A stretch of 64,000 nt of DNA from Thiohalomonas sp963783235 (GTDB taxonomy: Bacteria > Pseudomonadota > Gammaproteobacteria > Thiohalomonadales > Thiohalomonadaceae), in assembly GCA_963783235.1 (NCBI GenBank), contig CAWAMN010000002.1:248001-312000 (forward strand), given 5' to 3'. This document shows positions 8,425 through 17,527 of the stretch, piece by piece. The notes under the pieces are model-generated. The model was not told the origin of the DNA, did not search any database, and saw only the letters and a program-made list of their open reading frames with translations. Positions within the stretch are counted from its first letter, which is position 1, and each line of letters begins with the position of its first letter. A program made the position numbers and the translations under genes.

Positions 8425-9163
8425 GTGATACGTTTCGCTTGGACTACAGTGCTCTTGCTGACGCTGCTGACCGCCGCCGCCCGGGCTGCCCCCGCCTATA
8501 CGCCCGAACCCTACAGGGCGCAGTACGAGGTTCATGCCAATGGATTCAAGATTGGCGAAATGACCCGCAAGCTCGAGAGGCGCTCCGACGATACCTGGTT
8601 GATGGAATCCACGCTCTACACAACGGGGCTGGCTTCCCTTTTCAAGAGCGACCGACTGACCGAAAGAAGCCTCTGGCGCTCCGGAGAGGGCGGTCTTATC
8701 CCCCTCGTGTATAAATCCTGGTATACGGGCCGCAATGAAGATTTTTTTCGAGCGCTTGCGTTTCGACTGGCAGGAGAGGACCGTCGCTTCCCTCCGTGAG
8801 GGTGAAGAGACGGAGGTGGCCGTTCGTCCGGGCATTCTCGACAAATTGCTGTACCAGGTCGCACTGGAGCGCGATCTCTCTGCGGGCGAGAAACACCTCG
8901 AATACACCATCGCCGATCGCGGGAAACTCAAGACCTATGACTTCGATGTGGTCGGTCGGGAGCAGGTGGTCACCGCGCTCGGCACCTTCCAGACGATCAA
9001 GGTCCGAAAAGAAGACGTCACCCTCTGGGTCGCGCCGGCACTCGACTACACGGTTGTCCAACTGGTTCAGGAGAAGGAGGACTATACGGTGGCCAGTTAC
9101 ATCACCGGGCTGGACCGAAAGGACACAGCGACAGCCAGCGCTTCGCCCGCCGATAAGCCCTGA
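8425..9163 (+). pseudogene. DUF3108 periplasmic protein, frameshifted at a T7 run
   Basis: The N-terminal part reads from GTG 8425 behind TTAAGG (ATG 8380 is a longer alternative). It has a signal peptide (TTVLLLTLLTAAARA) and then DUF3108 features: YEVHANGFKIGEMTRKLE, GLASLFKSDRLTERS, LIPLVYKSWYTGRNED. At the T7 run 8742-8748 the frame shifts. The rest of the family pattern continues in the next frame (FDWQERTV, PGILDKLLYQVALERDL, DRGKLKTYDFDVVG, TLWVAPALDYTVV) to the stop at 9161-9163. Removing one T restores a single protein of about 245 residues, the usual length. The family is exported, of unknown function, and common in gammaproteobacteria. Either the gene is broken or the T7 run is miscounted. 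Confidence 0.8.
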
Positions 9164-9218
9164 ATTCCAGGCCCGGGCTCATCGCAGCTCGAATCGGTAC
9201 TGTCCGCCGAAAGCCGAT

Positions 9219-9785
9219 TCAGGTGACCGGTAGGGTGACGCCGCGCTGTCCCTGATACTTGCCGCCCCGATCCAGGTAGGAGGTCTCGCAGACCTCATCG
9301 GACTCGAGAAAGAGCATCTGTGCCACCCCTTCATTGGCGTAAATTTTGGCCGGAAGCGGGGTGGTATTGGAAAACTCCAGGGTCACATGCCCCTGCCACT
9401 CGGGCTCAAGCGGCGTTACGTTGACAATGATCCCGCATCGCGCATAGGTCGACTTGCCCAGGCAGATGGTCAAGACACTGCGGGGAATACGGAAATACTC
9501 CACCGTCCGGGCCAGCGCGAAGGAGTTGGGCGGGATAATGCAGACGTCCGACTTCACGTCCACGAAACTCGACTGGTCGAACCCCTTCGGATCGACGATG
9601 GCCGAGTTGATGTTCGTGAAAATCTTGAATTCGTCGGCACAGCGCACGTCATAGCCGTAGCTGGAGGTCCCGTAGGAGACGATCCGGTTGCCGTTGATCT
9701 CGCGGACCTGACCGGGCTCGAACGGTTCGATCATGCCCTGCTCTGCCGCCATTCGGCGGATCCACTTGTCCGATTTGATGCTCAT
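9219..9785 (-). CDS. dcd: dCTP deaminase
   Basis: 188 residues from ATG 9785 (MSIKSDKWIRRMA), the usual length for Dcd. It deaminates dCTP to dUTP, supplying the route to dTMP. Family motifs include SYGTSSYGYDVRCADEF, GKSTYARCG (Ser and Arg of the active site) and GHVTLEFSNT (catalytic Glu). The C-terminal GGKYQGQRGVTLPVT closes over the triphosphate. It lies upstream of apbC and metG, an order found in several Chromatiales-type genomes as far as I recall. Confidence 0.97.
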   Translation of the reverse strand: MSIKSDKWIRRMAAEQGMIEPFEPGQVREINGNRIVSYGTSSYGYDVRCADEFKIFTNINSAIVDPKGFDQSSFVDVKSDVCIIPPNSFALARTVEYFRIPRSVLTICLGKSTYARCGIIVNVTPLEPEWQGHVTLEFSNTTPLPAKIYANEGVAQMLFLESDEVCETSYLDRGGKYQGQRGVTLPVT

Positions 9786-9870
9786 GCGAAGGTCTGATGC
9801 CGGAGAGAAGGGCACCAAAGATACAAGCAAAAGGGGATCCCGGACAAGCTCGGGCTTAAGCGACTGAAAT

Positions 9871-10024
9871 AACCACGGGGAGCACGGGGGACACGGGGAT
9901 ATTCCCTGCAGGGTGCCCCCGCATCAGCGCGGCCGACGCTCGCTCGTCCGGTTGACGGCTGCCACGAAGGACACGGAAAACAACAGGGTTTTTCCCCGTG
10001 CTCTCCGTGTCCCCCGTGGTTAAC
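9871..10024. repeat. Intergenic CCACGGGG-type inverted repeat, copy 1
   Basis: The sequence opens with AACCACGGGG-AGCACGGGG-GACACGGGG and closes with the matching CCCCGTG-CTCTCCGTG-CCCCCGTGGTTAA, so the two ends can fold together over about 100 bp. A shorter relative lies at 14173-14246. It fills most of the gap between dcd and apbC. It is probably a dispersed palindromic repeat rather than a gene. Confidence 0.7.
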
Positions 10025-10035
10025 CGACCCGTCCG

Positions 10036-11133
10036 TCAGTCGTTCTGGATGACGATCTTCGGGAAGCGGGCGCTGTAGTCCTTCGCCTGCGAAGCCAGCT
10101 TGGCCCCTACCCGGCGGGCGATGTCACGGTAGATCTGGGCGATCCGGCCGTCGGGGTCCGCCGCCACGGTCGGCTTGCCGCTGTCGGTCTCCTCCCGAAT
10201 GGTGATATCCAGCGGCAGAGCGCCGAGGAAGTTCACGTCGTACTCCTTCGCCATGGACTGGCCGCCGCCCTCGCCGAAGATGTGCTCCTCGTGGCCGCAG
10301 TTGGAGCAGATGTGAATGGACATGTTCTCCACCACACCCAGGACCGGGACCTCGACTTTCTCGAACATCTTGTACGCCTTGCGGGCATCCAGCAGGGCGA
10401 TGTCCTGCGGCGTCGTAACGATCACCGAGCCCGAGACCGGGACCTTCTGTGCCAGCGTCAGCTGCGTGTCACCGGTGCCCGGGGGCAGGTCGATCACCAG
10501 GTAATCCACTTCACGCCAGTTGGTATCGTTCAGCAGTTGCTCCAGCGCCTGGGTGACCATGGGGCCACGCCAGATCATCGGGGTATCCTCATCGATGAGG
10601 TAGCCGATGGACATGGATTGGATGTCGTGGTTGATGATGGGTTCCAGCGTATGCCCATCCGGCGAGTCCGGTTTTTTATCATGAACCCCGAGCATGCGCG
10701 GCTGGCTGGGGCCGTAGATATCGGCATCCAGCAGGCCGACGGTGGCGCCTTCGGCCGCCAGCGCCAGGGCCAGATTGACCGAAGTGGTGGATTTGCCCAC
10801 GCCGCCCTTGCCGGAGGCGACGGCAATGATGTTCTTGACGCCCTTGATGTGCTTGACGCCTTTCTGGGCGGCATGGGAGACGATACGGGTATCGATCTCG
10901 ATTTCGACGCCAGCGACGCCCTCTACCTGCTCGACGAGCGCCTTCAGCTTGCTGGAGACTTCGTCACGATAGCCGTTGACGGGGAACCCGTATTCAACGA
11001 TGACTTTGACTTTGTCGCCGTCGATCTGAATGTCTTTCACGGCCTTGGCGGAGACCAAGTCCTTTTCAAGATAGGGGTCGGAGTAGCTTTTGAGCGCCTC
11101 TTCAACCTGCGACTGGGACACCTGTGCCATCAT
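10036..11133 (-). CDS. apbC: Mrp/ApbC-family Fe-S cluster carrier ATPase
   Basis: 365 residues from ATG 11133, behind CCAGGAGAG. An N-terminal MIP18/DUF59-like domain (residues 1-95: SDPYLEKDLV, VEYGFPVNGY) precedes a P-loop ATPase with the deviant Walker A SGKGGVGKST, DADIYGPSQPRML and VIDLPPGTGD. The CxxC pair in CSNCGHEEHIFGEG holds the bridging cluster between two subunits. It loads Fe-S clusters into target proteins. Divergent from metG, with about 240 bp between their starts. The adjacent rnf operon makes several Fe-S proteins, but a direct link is only suggestive. Confidence 0.96.
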   Translation of the reverse strand: MMAQVSQSQVEEALKSYSDPYLEKDLVSAKAVKDIQIDGDKVKVIVEYGFPVNGYRDEVSSKLKALVEQVEGVAGVEIEIDTRIVSHAAQKGVKHIKGVKNIIAVASGKGGVGKSTTSVNLALALAAEGATVGLLDADIYGPSQPRMLGVHDKKPDSPDGHTLEPIINHDIQSMSIGYLIDEDTPMIWRGPMVTQALEQLLNDTNWREVDYLVIDLPPGTGDTQLTLAQKVPVSGSVIVTTPQDIALLDARKAYKMFEKVEVPVLGVVENMSIHICSNCGHEEHIFGEGGGQSMAKEYDVNFLGALPLDITIREETDSGKPTVAADPDGRIAQIYRDIARRVGAKLASQAKDYSARFPKIVIQND

Positions 11134-11375
11134 TCTCTCCTGGTATTTGCCGGCGCCATGCGCCCGGACGGAAAAACTGAGTAATTCAATCGGAAATTAT
11201 TGCAGAGATTCGTTAGTGTCGCAAACCACCCGCCTTTGCGGAAGGGTCTTCGGACCCGCCCCGGTCTGCTGCCGAGGAACTCAAGGGACAACCGCGCCTT
11301 CGCTTGCTGGCGGCGATAACAGATAATTTGGTACTGTATTCCTCTTTTTCAAGCAACGGAAACTCCCCGACCCCG

Positions 11376-13421
11376 ATGGCCGAAAAACATCGCAAGATCC
11401 TGGTCACCAGCGCCCTCCCCTATGCCAACGGCCCGATCCACCTCGGCCACCTGGTGGAGTACATCCAGACGGACATTTGGGCGAGATTCCAGCGCCAGCG
11501 GGGGCATCAGTGCCTTTATGTCTGCGCCGACGACGCCCACGGCACGCCGATTATGCTGCGGGCCCAAAGCGAGGGAATCCCCCCGGAAGAGCTCGTGGGG
11601 CGCATGAGCCGGGAGCATCAGGAGGACTTCGCCGGCTTCAATATCGGCTTTGACAACTATCACAGCACCCATTCCGATGAAAATCGCGAGTGCGCCGAGA
11701 CCATCTACAAGCGGCTGCGCGACAGCGGGCACATCGCGAGCCGCACCATCACCCAGGCCTTCGATCCGGAAAAGGAGATGTTCCTGCCGGACCGCTTCAT
11801 CAAGGGCACCTGCCCCCGCTGCGAGGCGAAAGAGCAATACGGCGACTCCTGCGAGGTCTGCGGGGCGACCTACACCCCGACGGAGCTCAAGGATGCCGTC
11901 TCGGCCATCTCCGGCGCCCGGCCGATTGAAAAGAAATCGGAGCACTATTTTTTCAAGCTGGCCGACTTCGAGGGCATGCTGCGCTACTGGATCGAGGGCG
12001 GCCACCTCCAGGAGGGCATCGCCCACAAGCTCAAGGAGTGGTTCGACACCGGTCTTCAGGACTGGGATATCTCCCGAGACGCCCCCTACTTCGGCTTCGA
12101 GATCCCGGACGCCCCGGGTAAATTCTTCTACGTCTGGCTCGATGCCCCCATCGGCTACATGGGTTCTTTCAAGAACCTGTGCAGCAAACGCGAGGATCTG
12201 GAGTTCGACGACTGGTGGGGTCCGCAGGCCAACTCCGAGCTGTACCACTTCATCGGCAAGGATATCGCGTATTTCCATACGTTATTCTGGCCGGCGATGC
12301 TGCATGGGGCCGGATTCCGACTGCCCAACGCCGTCTGGTGCCACGGCTTTTTGACCGTTAACGGCCAAAAAATGTCCAAGTCGCGAGGCACCTTCATCAT
12401 GGCGCGCAGCTATCTCGATCACCTGAACCCGGAATACCTGCGTTACTATTTCGCCGCCAAGCTCGGGGCCGGCATCGAGGACCTCGACCTCAGCCTGGAG
12501 GACTTCCAGCAGCGGGTGAATTCCGATCTGGTCGGCAAGGTGGTGAATATCGCCAGCCGCTGCGCCGGGTTCATCACCAAGAAGTTCGACGGCAAGCTTT
12601 CGGCGCACCTGAGCGAGCCGGAGCTTTACCAGGACTTTGTCGCCGCCGGTGAGTCCATTGCCGCCCACTATGAGGCCCGCGAATTCAGCCACGCCATGCG
12701 CGCCATTATGCACCTGGCCGATCGCGCCAACGAATATATCGACGAGAAAAAGCCCTGGGTGCTCGCCAAGGAGGCCGGGCGCGAGCAGGACCTCCATGAC
12801 ATCTGCTCGGTCGGCATCAATCTCTTCCGCGTGCTGATGAACTATCTCAAGCCGGTCCTGCCGGCGACGGCCGAGAAGGCCGAAGCGTTCCTGCACATCA
12901 GCCCGCTCACCTGGAACAACTACGAGACGCCGCTGCTGAACCACACCGTCGAGAAATTCAAACCGCTGATGACCCGGGTGGAAAAGGACAAGGTCGAAGC
13001 CCTGATCACCGCCTCGAAAGAGGACCTGGCCGCTGCCCAGCCGACGGAACAGCCGGCGCCGGCTTCGGGGCCGCTGGCAACCGATCCCATCTCGGAGAGC
13101 ATCGCTTTTGATGATTTCGCCAAGGTGGATCTGCGCATTGCGCGGATTACCAGGGCCGAACACGTGGAGGGAGCCGACAAGCTGCTCCGTCTCACGCTCG
13201 ACCTGGGCGGGGAGACCCGCAACGTCTTCGCCGGTATCAAGTCGGCCTATCAGCCCGAGGAGCTGGTCGGCTGCCTGACCGTCATGGTGGCCAACCTGGC
13301 ACCGCGCAAGATGCGTTTCGGCATCTCCGAAGGCATGGTGCTGGCCGCCGGACCCGGCGGCAAGGACCTCTTCATCCTCCAACCGGACGACGGAGCCGAG
13401 CCGGGCATGCGGGTGAAGTGA
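11376..13421 (+). CDS. metG: Methionyl-tRNA synthetase
   Basis: 681 residues from ATG 11376 (MAEKHRKILVTSALP). It charges tRNA-Met in the cytoplasm. Motifs in order: HIGH-type YANGPIHLGHL, a zinc knuckle with two CxxC pairs (CPRCEAKEQYGDSCEVC), KMSKS (GQKMSKSRGTF), and a C-terminal EMAPII-like tRNA-binding domain from about residue 580 (FAKVDLRIARITRAEHVEGA, MRFGISEGMVLAAG). The domain set is that of the long, dimeric gammaproteobacterial form. Confidence 0.98.
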   Translation: MAEKHRKILVTSALPYANGPIHLGHLVEYIQTDIWARFQRQRGHQCLYVCADDAHGTPIMLRAQSEGIPPEELVGRMSREHQEDFAGFNIGFDNYHSTHSDENRECAETIYKRLRDSGHIASRTITQAFDPEKEMFLPDRFIKGTCPRCEAKEQYGDSCEVCGATYTPTELKDAVSAISGARPIEKKSEHYFFKLADFEGMLRYWIEGGHLQEGIAHKLKEWFDTGLQDWDISRDAPYFGFEIPDAPGKFFYVWLDAPIGYMGSFKNLCSKREDLEFDDWWGPQANSELYHFIGKDIAYFHTLFWPAMLHGAGFRLPNAVWCHGFLTVNGQKMSKSRGTFIMARSYLDHLNPEYLRYYFAAKLGAGIEDLDLSLEDFQQRVNSDLVGKVVNIASRCAGFITKKFDGKLSAHLSEPELYQDFVAAGESIAAHYEAREFSHAMRAIMHLADRANEYIDEKKPWVLAKEAGREQDLHDICSVGINLFRVLMNYLKPVLPATAEKAEAFLHISPLTWNNYETPLLNHTVEKFKPLMTRVEKDKVEALITASKEDLAAAQPTEQPAPASGPLATDPISESIAFDDFAKVDLRIARITRAEHVEGADKLLRLTLDLGGETRNVFAGIKSAYQPEELVGCLTVMVANLAPRKMRFGISEGMVLAAGPGGKDLFILQPDDGAEPGMRVK

Positions 13422-13578
13422 AGCATTTACGGGCAAAGCATCGAGTTTATCCACGATTGATAATTTCCATGGCCTCCGCAAGGACAAGCAACTATCATCA
13501 CTCGCTTATTTTCTAAGCTTCTGTGAACTCGCGCTGATTTTGCTTTACTAAATTAGTCAGGAATAGTTATCTTCCTAT

Positions 13579-14160
13579 ATGACTGAATACGCCCTCATCC
13601 TGGTCAGCACTGTCCTGGTCAACAACTTCGTCCTGGTGAAATTCCTGGGGCTGTGCCCCTTTATGGGCGTCTCCCGCAAACTCAAGACCGCCACCGGCAT
13701 GGGGTTGGCCACGACGTTCGTACTGACCCTCTCCTCGGTGTGCAGCTATTTGGTGAACGAGTACCTGCTGGCGCCACTGGGGCTGGAGTACCTGCGCACG
13801 GTCAGCTTCATTCTGGTGATCGCCGTGGTGGTACAGTTCACGGAGATGGTGGTCCACAAGACCTCGCCGCTCCTCTACCAGGTGCTGGGCATTTTTCTGC
13901 CGCTCATCACCACCAACTGCGCTGTCCTGGGCGTCGCCCTGCTGAACACGCAGGCACAGCACGGCTTTCTGCAGTCGGCCGTCTACGGCTTTGGCGCCGC
14001 CGCCGGCTTCTCGATGGTCCTGGTGCTGTTTGCCGCCATGCGCGAGCGTATCGCCGTGGCCAACGTGCCGGTCGCCTTTCGCGGGCCGGCCATCGCCCTG
14101 ATCACCGCCGGGCTGATGTCGATGGCCTTCATGGGCTTCTCCGGGCTGGTCAAAGGCTGA
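13579..14160 (+). CDS. rnfA: Ion-translocating ferredoxin:NAD oxidoreductase subunit A
   Basis: 193 residues, six predicted helices, no soluble domain. VNNFVLVKFLGLCPFMGVSRK and GIFLPLITTNCAVLGVALL are typical of RnfA/RsxA, including the conserved Cys near each inverted repeat of helices. RnfA and RnfE are related inverted partners that hold a [2Fe-2S] cluster inside the membrane. First gene of rnfABCDGE. The complex moves electrons between NADH and ferredoxin coupled to Na+ or H+ flow, or in its Rsx form keeps SoxR reduced. About 100 bp of palindromic repeat separate it from rnfB. Confidence 0.96.
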   Translation: MTEYALILVSTVLVNNFVLVKFLGLCPFMGVSRKLKTATGMGLATTFVLTLSSVCSYLVNEYLLAPLGLEYLRTVSFILVIAVVVQFTEMVVHKTSPLLYQVLGIFLPLITTNCAVLGVALLNTQAQHGFLQSAVYGFGAAAGFSMVLVLFAAMRERIAVANVPVAFRGPAIALITAGLMSMAFMGFSGLVKG

Positions 14161-14172
14161 TGTCACACGGAT

Positions 14173-14246
14173 TTAACCACGGGGCGCACGGGGAACACGG
14201 GGCTTTTTGGATAGACCCCGTGCCCCCCGTGGTCCCCGTGGTTTAA
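14173..14246. repeat. CCACGGGG-type inverted repeat inside the rnf operon, copy 2
   Basis: A 74-bp palindromic element related to the one at 9871-10024: TTTAACCACGGGG on the left, CCCCGTGGTTTAA on the right, with inner CACGGGG/CCCCGTG pairs. It occupies nearly all the space between rnfA and rnfB and would form a strong RNA hairpin in the operon transcript. Confidence 0.75.
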
Positions 14247-14264
14247 CGAATTACGAGGCAACTC

Positions 14265-14810
14265 GTGCTCACTGCGATTCTCGCCATTGCCGGTCTGGCC
14301 ATTGTCTTCGGGCTTTTGCTCGGCTACGCCGCCGTGCGCTTCAAGGTCGAAGAGGACCCGGTGGTGGATCAGATCGATTCCATCCTCCCGCAGACCCAGT
14401 GTGGGCAGTGCGGCTATGCCGGCTGTCGTCCCTACGCCGAGGCCATTGCGGCCGGCGAGGCGGAGATCAATCAGTGCCCCCCGGGCGGCGAGAACGCCAT
14501 GATGGCGCTGGCCGATTTGCTCGGCCGCGATCCGGTGGCGCTGGATGACGAAGGCAAGCCGCAGGCGAAGATGGTCGCGGTCATCGACGAGGAGACCTGC
14601 ATCGGCTGCACACTGTGTCTCCAGGCCTGCCCGGTCGACGCCATCCTCGGCGCCGCCAAACAGATGCATACCGTCATCGAGAGCGAATGCACCGGCTGCG
14701 AACTCTGCGTCGAGCCCTGCCCGGTCGACTGCATCGAGATGGAGCCCCTGGATGAGACCATCGAGACCTGGAAATGGCCCTATCCCGTGGTGGTGGAGCA
14801 GAAACGATGA
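14265..14810 (+). CDS. rnfB: Rnf complex Fe-S subunit B
   Basis: 181 residues from GTG 14265, 6 bp after an ACGAGG ribosome site. An N-terminal membrane anchor (AILAIAGLAIVFGLLLGYA) is followed by a four-Cys cluster domain (QTQCGQCGYAGCRPYAEAI through NQCPPGG) and two 4Fe-4S ferredoxin motifs, CIGCTLCLQACPVD and CTGCELCVEPCPVDC. It passes electrons between ferredoxin and the membrane subunits. Its stop overlaps the rnfC start as ATGA. Confidence 0.96.
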   Translation: MLTAILAIAGLAIVFGLLLGYAAVRFKVEEDPVVDQIDSILPQTQCGQCGYAGCRPYAEAIAAGEAEINQCPPGGENAMMALADLLGRDPVALDDEGKPQAKMVAVIDEETCIGCTLCLQACPVDAILGAAKQMHTVIESECTGCELCVEPCPVDCIEMEPLDETIETWKWPYPVVVEQKR

Positions 14811-16477
14811 GCCGAAAGCTATGGAATTTTCGTGGCGGCCTGCACCTGCCGGGACATAAAGGGCTGTCTACAGGCGAAGCGGTCGCCGAGGCCGAGGTCC
14901 CCAAACGGCTCATCATCCCGCTGCACCAGCACATTGGCGCCGCCGCCGAGCCGTTGGTCGAACCGGGTCAGAAGGTGCTCAAAGGCGAGATGCTGGCCAA
15001 GGCCTCGGGGTTTGTCAGCGCCGCGGTACACGCTTCGAGTTCCGGGACTGTGGTCGCCATCGAAGATCGCCCGGTCACCCACCCCTCCGGACTCTCCGCC
15101 CCCTGCGTCGTGATCGAAACCGACGGGGAGGACACCTGGTGCGAGCGCCACCCGGTCGAGGACTACAAGGCCCTCGATCCGAGCGCCCTGCGGAACATCA
15201 TTCGCGATGCCGGGATCGTGGGCCTGGGCGGGGCGGGTTTTCCTGCCTATATCAAGCTCAACCCCGGCGCCCGCACCGCAGTCGATACGCTGATTCTCAA
15301 CGGCGCCGAGTGCGAGCCCTATATCACTTGCGATGACATCCTCATGCGCGAGCGGGCCGATGAGGTCATCGCCGGCGCGCGCATCATGCGCCACGCGCTA
15401 CATGCCGGTGAGTGCCTGATCGGCATCGAGGACAACAAACCCGAGGCCCTCGCCTCGTTGCGGGAGGCCCTCGAGCGGCTGGGTGCCGACGATATCGAAA
15501 TCGTGCAAGTCCCCACCCGCTACCCGATGGGCGGGGAGAAGCAACTCATCAAAGTATTGACAGGCAAGGAGGTCCCTTCCCAGGGGCTGCCACTCGATGT
15601 TGGCGTCGTCTGTCACAACGTCGCCACAGCCGCCACCGTGCACCGTGCGGTCCAGCGGGGCGAGCCGCTCATCTCGCGCATTGTGACTCTGACCGGCGGC
15701 GTCGAACGTCCGCGCAACCTCGAGGTTCGCATCGGTACCGCCGTCGAAGAGCTCCTGCCACAGGCCGGTGGCCTCACCGAGGATGTCGAACGACTCATCG
15801 TCGGCGGTCCGATGATGGGCTTCACCCTCCAGCATCACCAGGCGCCGGTGGCCAAAACGGTCAATTGCATTCTCGCCGCCACTCAGGCGATGGATGCCTC
15901 GCGCGGACCGGTTCGACCCTGCATTCGGTGCGGCGCCTGCGCCGAGGCCTGCCCTGTCAGCCTGCTGCCACAGCAACTCTATTGGTACGCCCGCGCCAAG
16001 GATTTCGACAAGGTCCAGGACTACAACCTGTTCGACTGCATCGAGTGCGGCTGCTGCGCCTACGTGTGCCCGTCCAACCTGCCCCTGGTGCAGTTCTACC
16101 GCTTTGCAAAGACCGAAATCTGGTCCCAGGAACGGGAAAAGAAGGCGGCCGACCTGGCGCGCGAACGACATGAATTCCGCACCGCCCGCATCGAGCGCGA
16201 AAAGGCCGAAAGAGCGGCGCGCATGGCCAAGAAAAAGGCCGCCGTGAAGGACGACAAGGGCAAGGGTGACGACCCGAAAAAAGCCGCCATCAAGGCCGCC
16301 ATGGAGCGTGCCAAGGCCAAAAAGGAGGGTACCAGGGCCGCGCCCAAGAACACCGACGACCTGACCGAAGAGCAGAAGCGTAAACTGGCCGAAGCCAAGG
16401 CCCGCCGCGAAGAGAAACTCAAAGAAAAGGCGGGGCCGGCGCAAAACGGCACATCCGGCGAAAAACAGGAAGGGTAA
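14807..16477 (+). CDS. rnfC: Rnf complex subunit C (NADH-binding, Fe-S)
   Basis: 556 residues from ATG 14807, coupled to rnfB. It has the RnfC start FRGGLHLPGHKGLSTGEAV, the glycine-rich flavin/NADH site GLGGAGFPAYIKL, GAECEPYITCDD, and two 4Fe-4S motifs (CIRCGACAEACPVS, CIECGCCAYVCPSNL) near residues 375-425. A lysine/alanine/glutamate-rich tail of roughly 110 residues follows, as in other proteobacterial RnfC proteins, where its length varies. RnfC is the peripheral subunit that binds NADH. Confidence 0.96.
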   Translation: MSRKLWNFRGGLHLPGHKGLSTGEAVAEAEVPKRLIIPLHQHIGAAAEPLVEPGQKVLKGEMLAKASGFVSAAVHASSSGTVVAIEDRPVTHPSGLSAPCVVIETDGEDTWCERHPVEDYKALDPSALRNIIRDAGIVGLGGAGFPAYIKLNPGARTAVDTLILNGAECEPYITCDDILMRERADEVIAGARIMRHALHAGECLIGIEDNKPEALASLREALERLGADDIEIVQVPTRYPMGGEKQLIKVLTGKEVPSQGLPLDVGVVCHNVATAATVHRAVQRGEPLISRIVTLTGGVERPRNLEVRIGTAVEELLPQAGGLTEDVERLIVGGPMMGFTLQHHQAPVAKTVNCILAATQAMDASRGPVRPCIRCGACAEACPVSLLPQQLYWYARAKDFDKVQDYNLFDCIECGCCAYVCPSNLPLVQFYRFAKTEIWSQEREKKAADLARERHEFRTARIEREKAERAARMAKKKAAVKDDKGKGDDPKKAAIKAAMERAKAKKEGTRAAPKNTDDLTEEQKRKLAEAKARREEKLKEKAGPAQNGTSGEKQEG

Positions 16478-16483
16478 CCACCG

Positions 16484-17524
16484 ATGGCCGAGATCAACTC
16501 CAGTTCGCCTTACGCCCACAACCCTCAGAACGTCACGGGCGTGATGATGACGGTGGTCTACGCGCTGATACCGGCGACCCTGGGCGCCGTCTGGCTGTTC
16601 GGACCCGGCGTGCTGTTCAATATCGGTATCGCCGCGGTGGTTGCGCTGGGCGCCGAAGCCGCGGTCCTCGCCTGGCGGGGCGCACCGATACGTCCGGCAC
16701 TCAGCGACGGCAGCGCACTGGTGACCGCACTGCTGTTAGGGCTCGCACTACCGCCGCTGTCTCCCTGGTGGCTGACAACGGTGGGTATTCTGTTCGCCAT
16801 CGTCATCGCCAAGCAGCTCTACGGGGGACTCGGCTTCAATCCCTTCAATCCGGCCATGGTCGGCTATGTGGCCCTGCTCATCTCCTTCCCGGTGGAGATG
16901 ACCACGTGGCTGGCACCGGAGTCGCTGCGAAGCGGTGAACTCGGTTACGGCGCCATGCTCAGTTATGTTTTCACCGGCGATTTTCCGGCCGGCATCGTGC
17001 TCGACAGTATTACGGGCGCGACGCCCCTGGATGCGATGAAGACCCAGTTGCGGTTGGGCCAGACGGTCAGCGAAATCCGCTCCGGCAGCTCTATCTTCGC
17101 CCAATTCGGCGGTACCGGGTGGCAGGTCGTCAACGGCCTGTTCCTACTCGGTGGCGTGTGGCTGCTCGCCCGTCGGGTCATCACCTGGCATGCGCCGGTA
17201 GGCCTCCTTGGCACGCTATTTGTGCTCGCGGGTTTCTTTCACTTTTTCGACGCCAGTCACTATCCGGGGCCGCTATTCCATATCGCCAGCGGTGGCGCGC
17301 TGCTGGGTGCCTTTTTCATCATCACTGATCCCACATCGGGTGCCACGAGTAACAAGGGGCGCCTGCTGTTCGGGGCCGGTGCGGGTGCGCTGATCTATTT
17401 CATTCGCACCTTTGGCGGCTACCCTGATGCGGTCGCTTTTTCGGTGCTGCTAATGAACATGGCCGCGCCCACCATCGATTATTACACCCAGCCTCGCGTC
17501 TACGGCCATGTGCGGGGGGATTGA
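16484..17524 (+). CDS. rnfD: Rnf complex membrane subunit D
   Basis: 346 residues with about eight to ten helices. FNPFNPAMVGYVALLISFP and ITDPTSGATSNKGRL are typical RnfD/NqrB signatures. The segment DSITGATPLDAMKTQ carries the Thr that is covalently flavinylated in this family. It forms part of the ion and electron path through the membrane. Starts 6 bp after rnfC and ends 3 bp before rnfG. Confidence 0.96.
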   Translation: MAEINSSSPYAHNPQNVTGVMMTVVYALIPATLGAVWLFGPGVLFNIGIAAVVALGAEAAVLAWRGAPIRPALSDGSALVTALLLGLALPPLSPWWLTTVGILFAIVIAKQLYGGLGFNPFNPAMVGYVALLISFPVEMTTWLAPESLRSGELGYGAMLSYVFTGDFPAGIVLDSITGATPLDAMKTQLRLGQTVSEIRSGSSIFAQFGGTGWQVVNGLFLLGGVWLLARRVITWHAPVGLLGTLFVLAGFFHFFDASHYPGPLFHIASGGALLGAFFIITDPTSGATSNKGRLLFGAGAGALIYFIRTFGGYPDAVAFSVLLMNMAAPTIDYYTQPRVYGHVRGD

Positions 17525-17527
17525 TCG

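Noticed and set aside
9871..10024. CRISPR array
   Set aside because: The repeated CACGGGG words are nested inverted repeats, not evenly spaced direct repeats with unique spacers.
12282..13487. Long minus-strand frame over metG
   Set aside because: Shadow of metG with no ribosome site or family.
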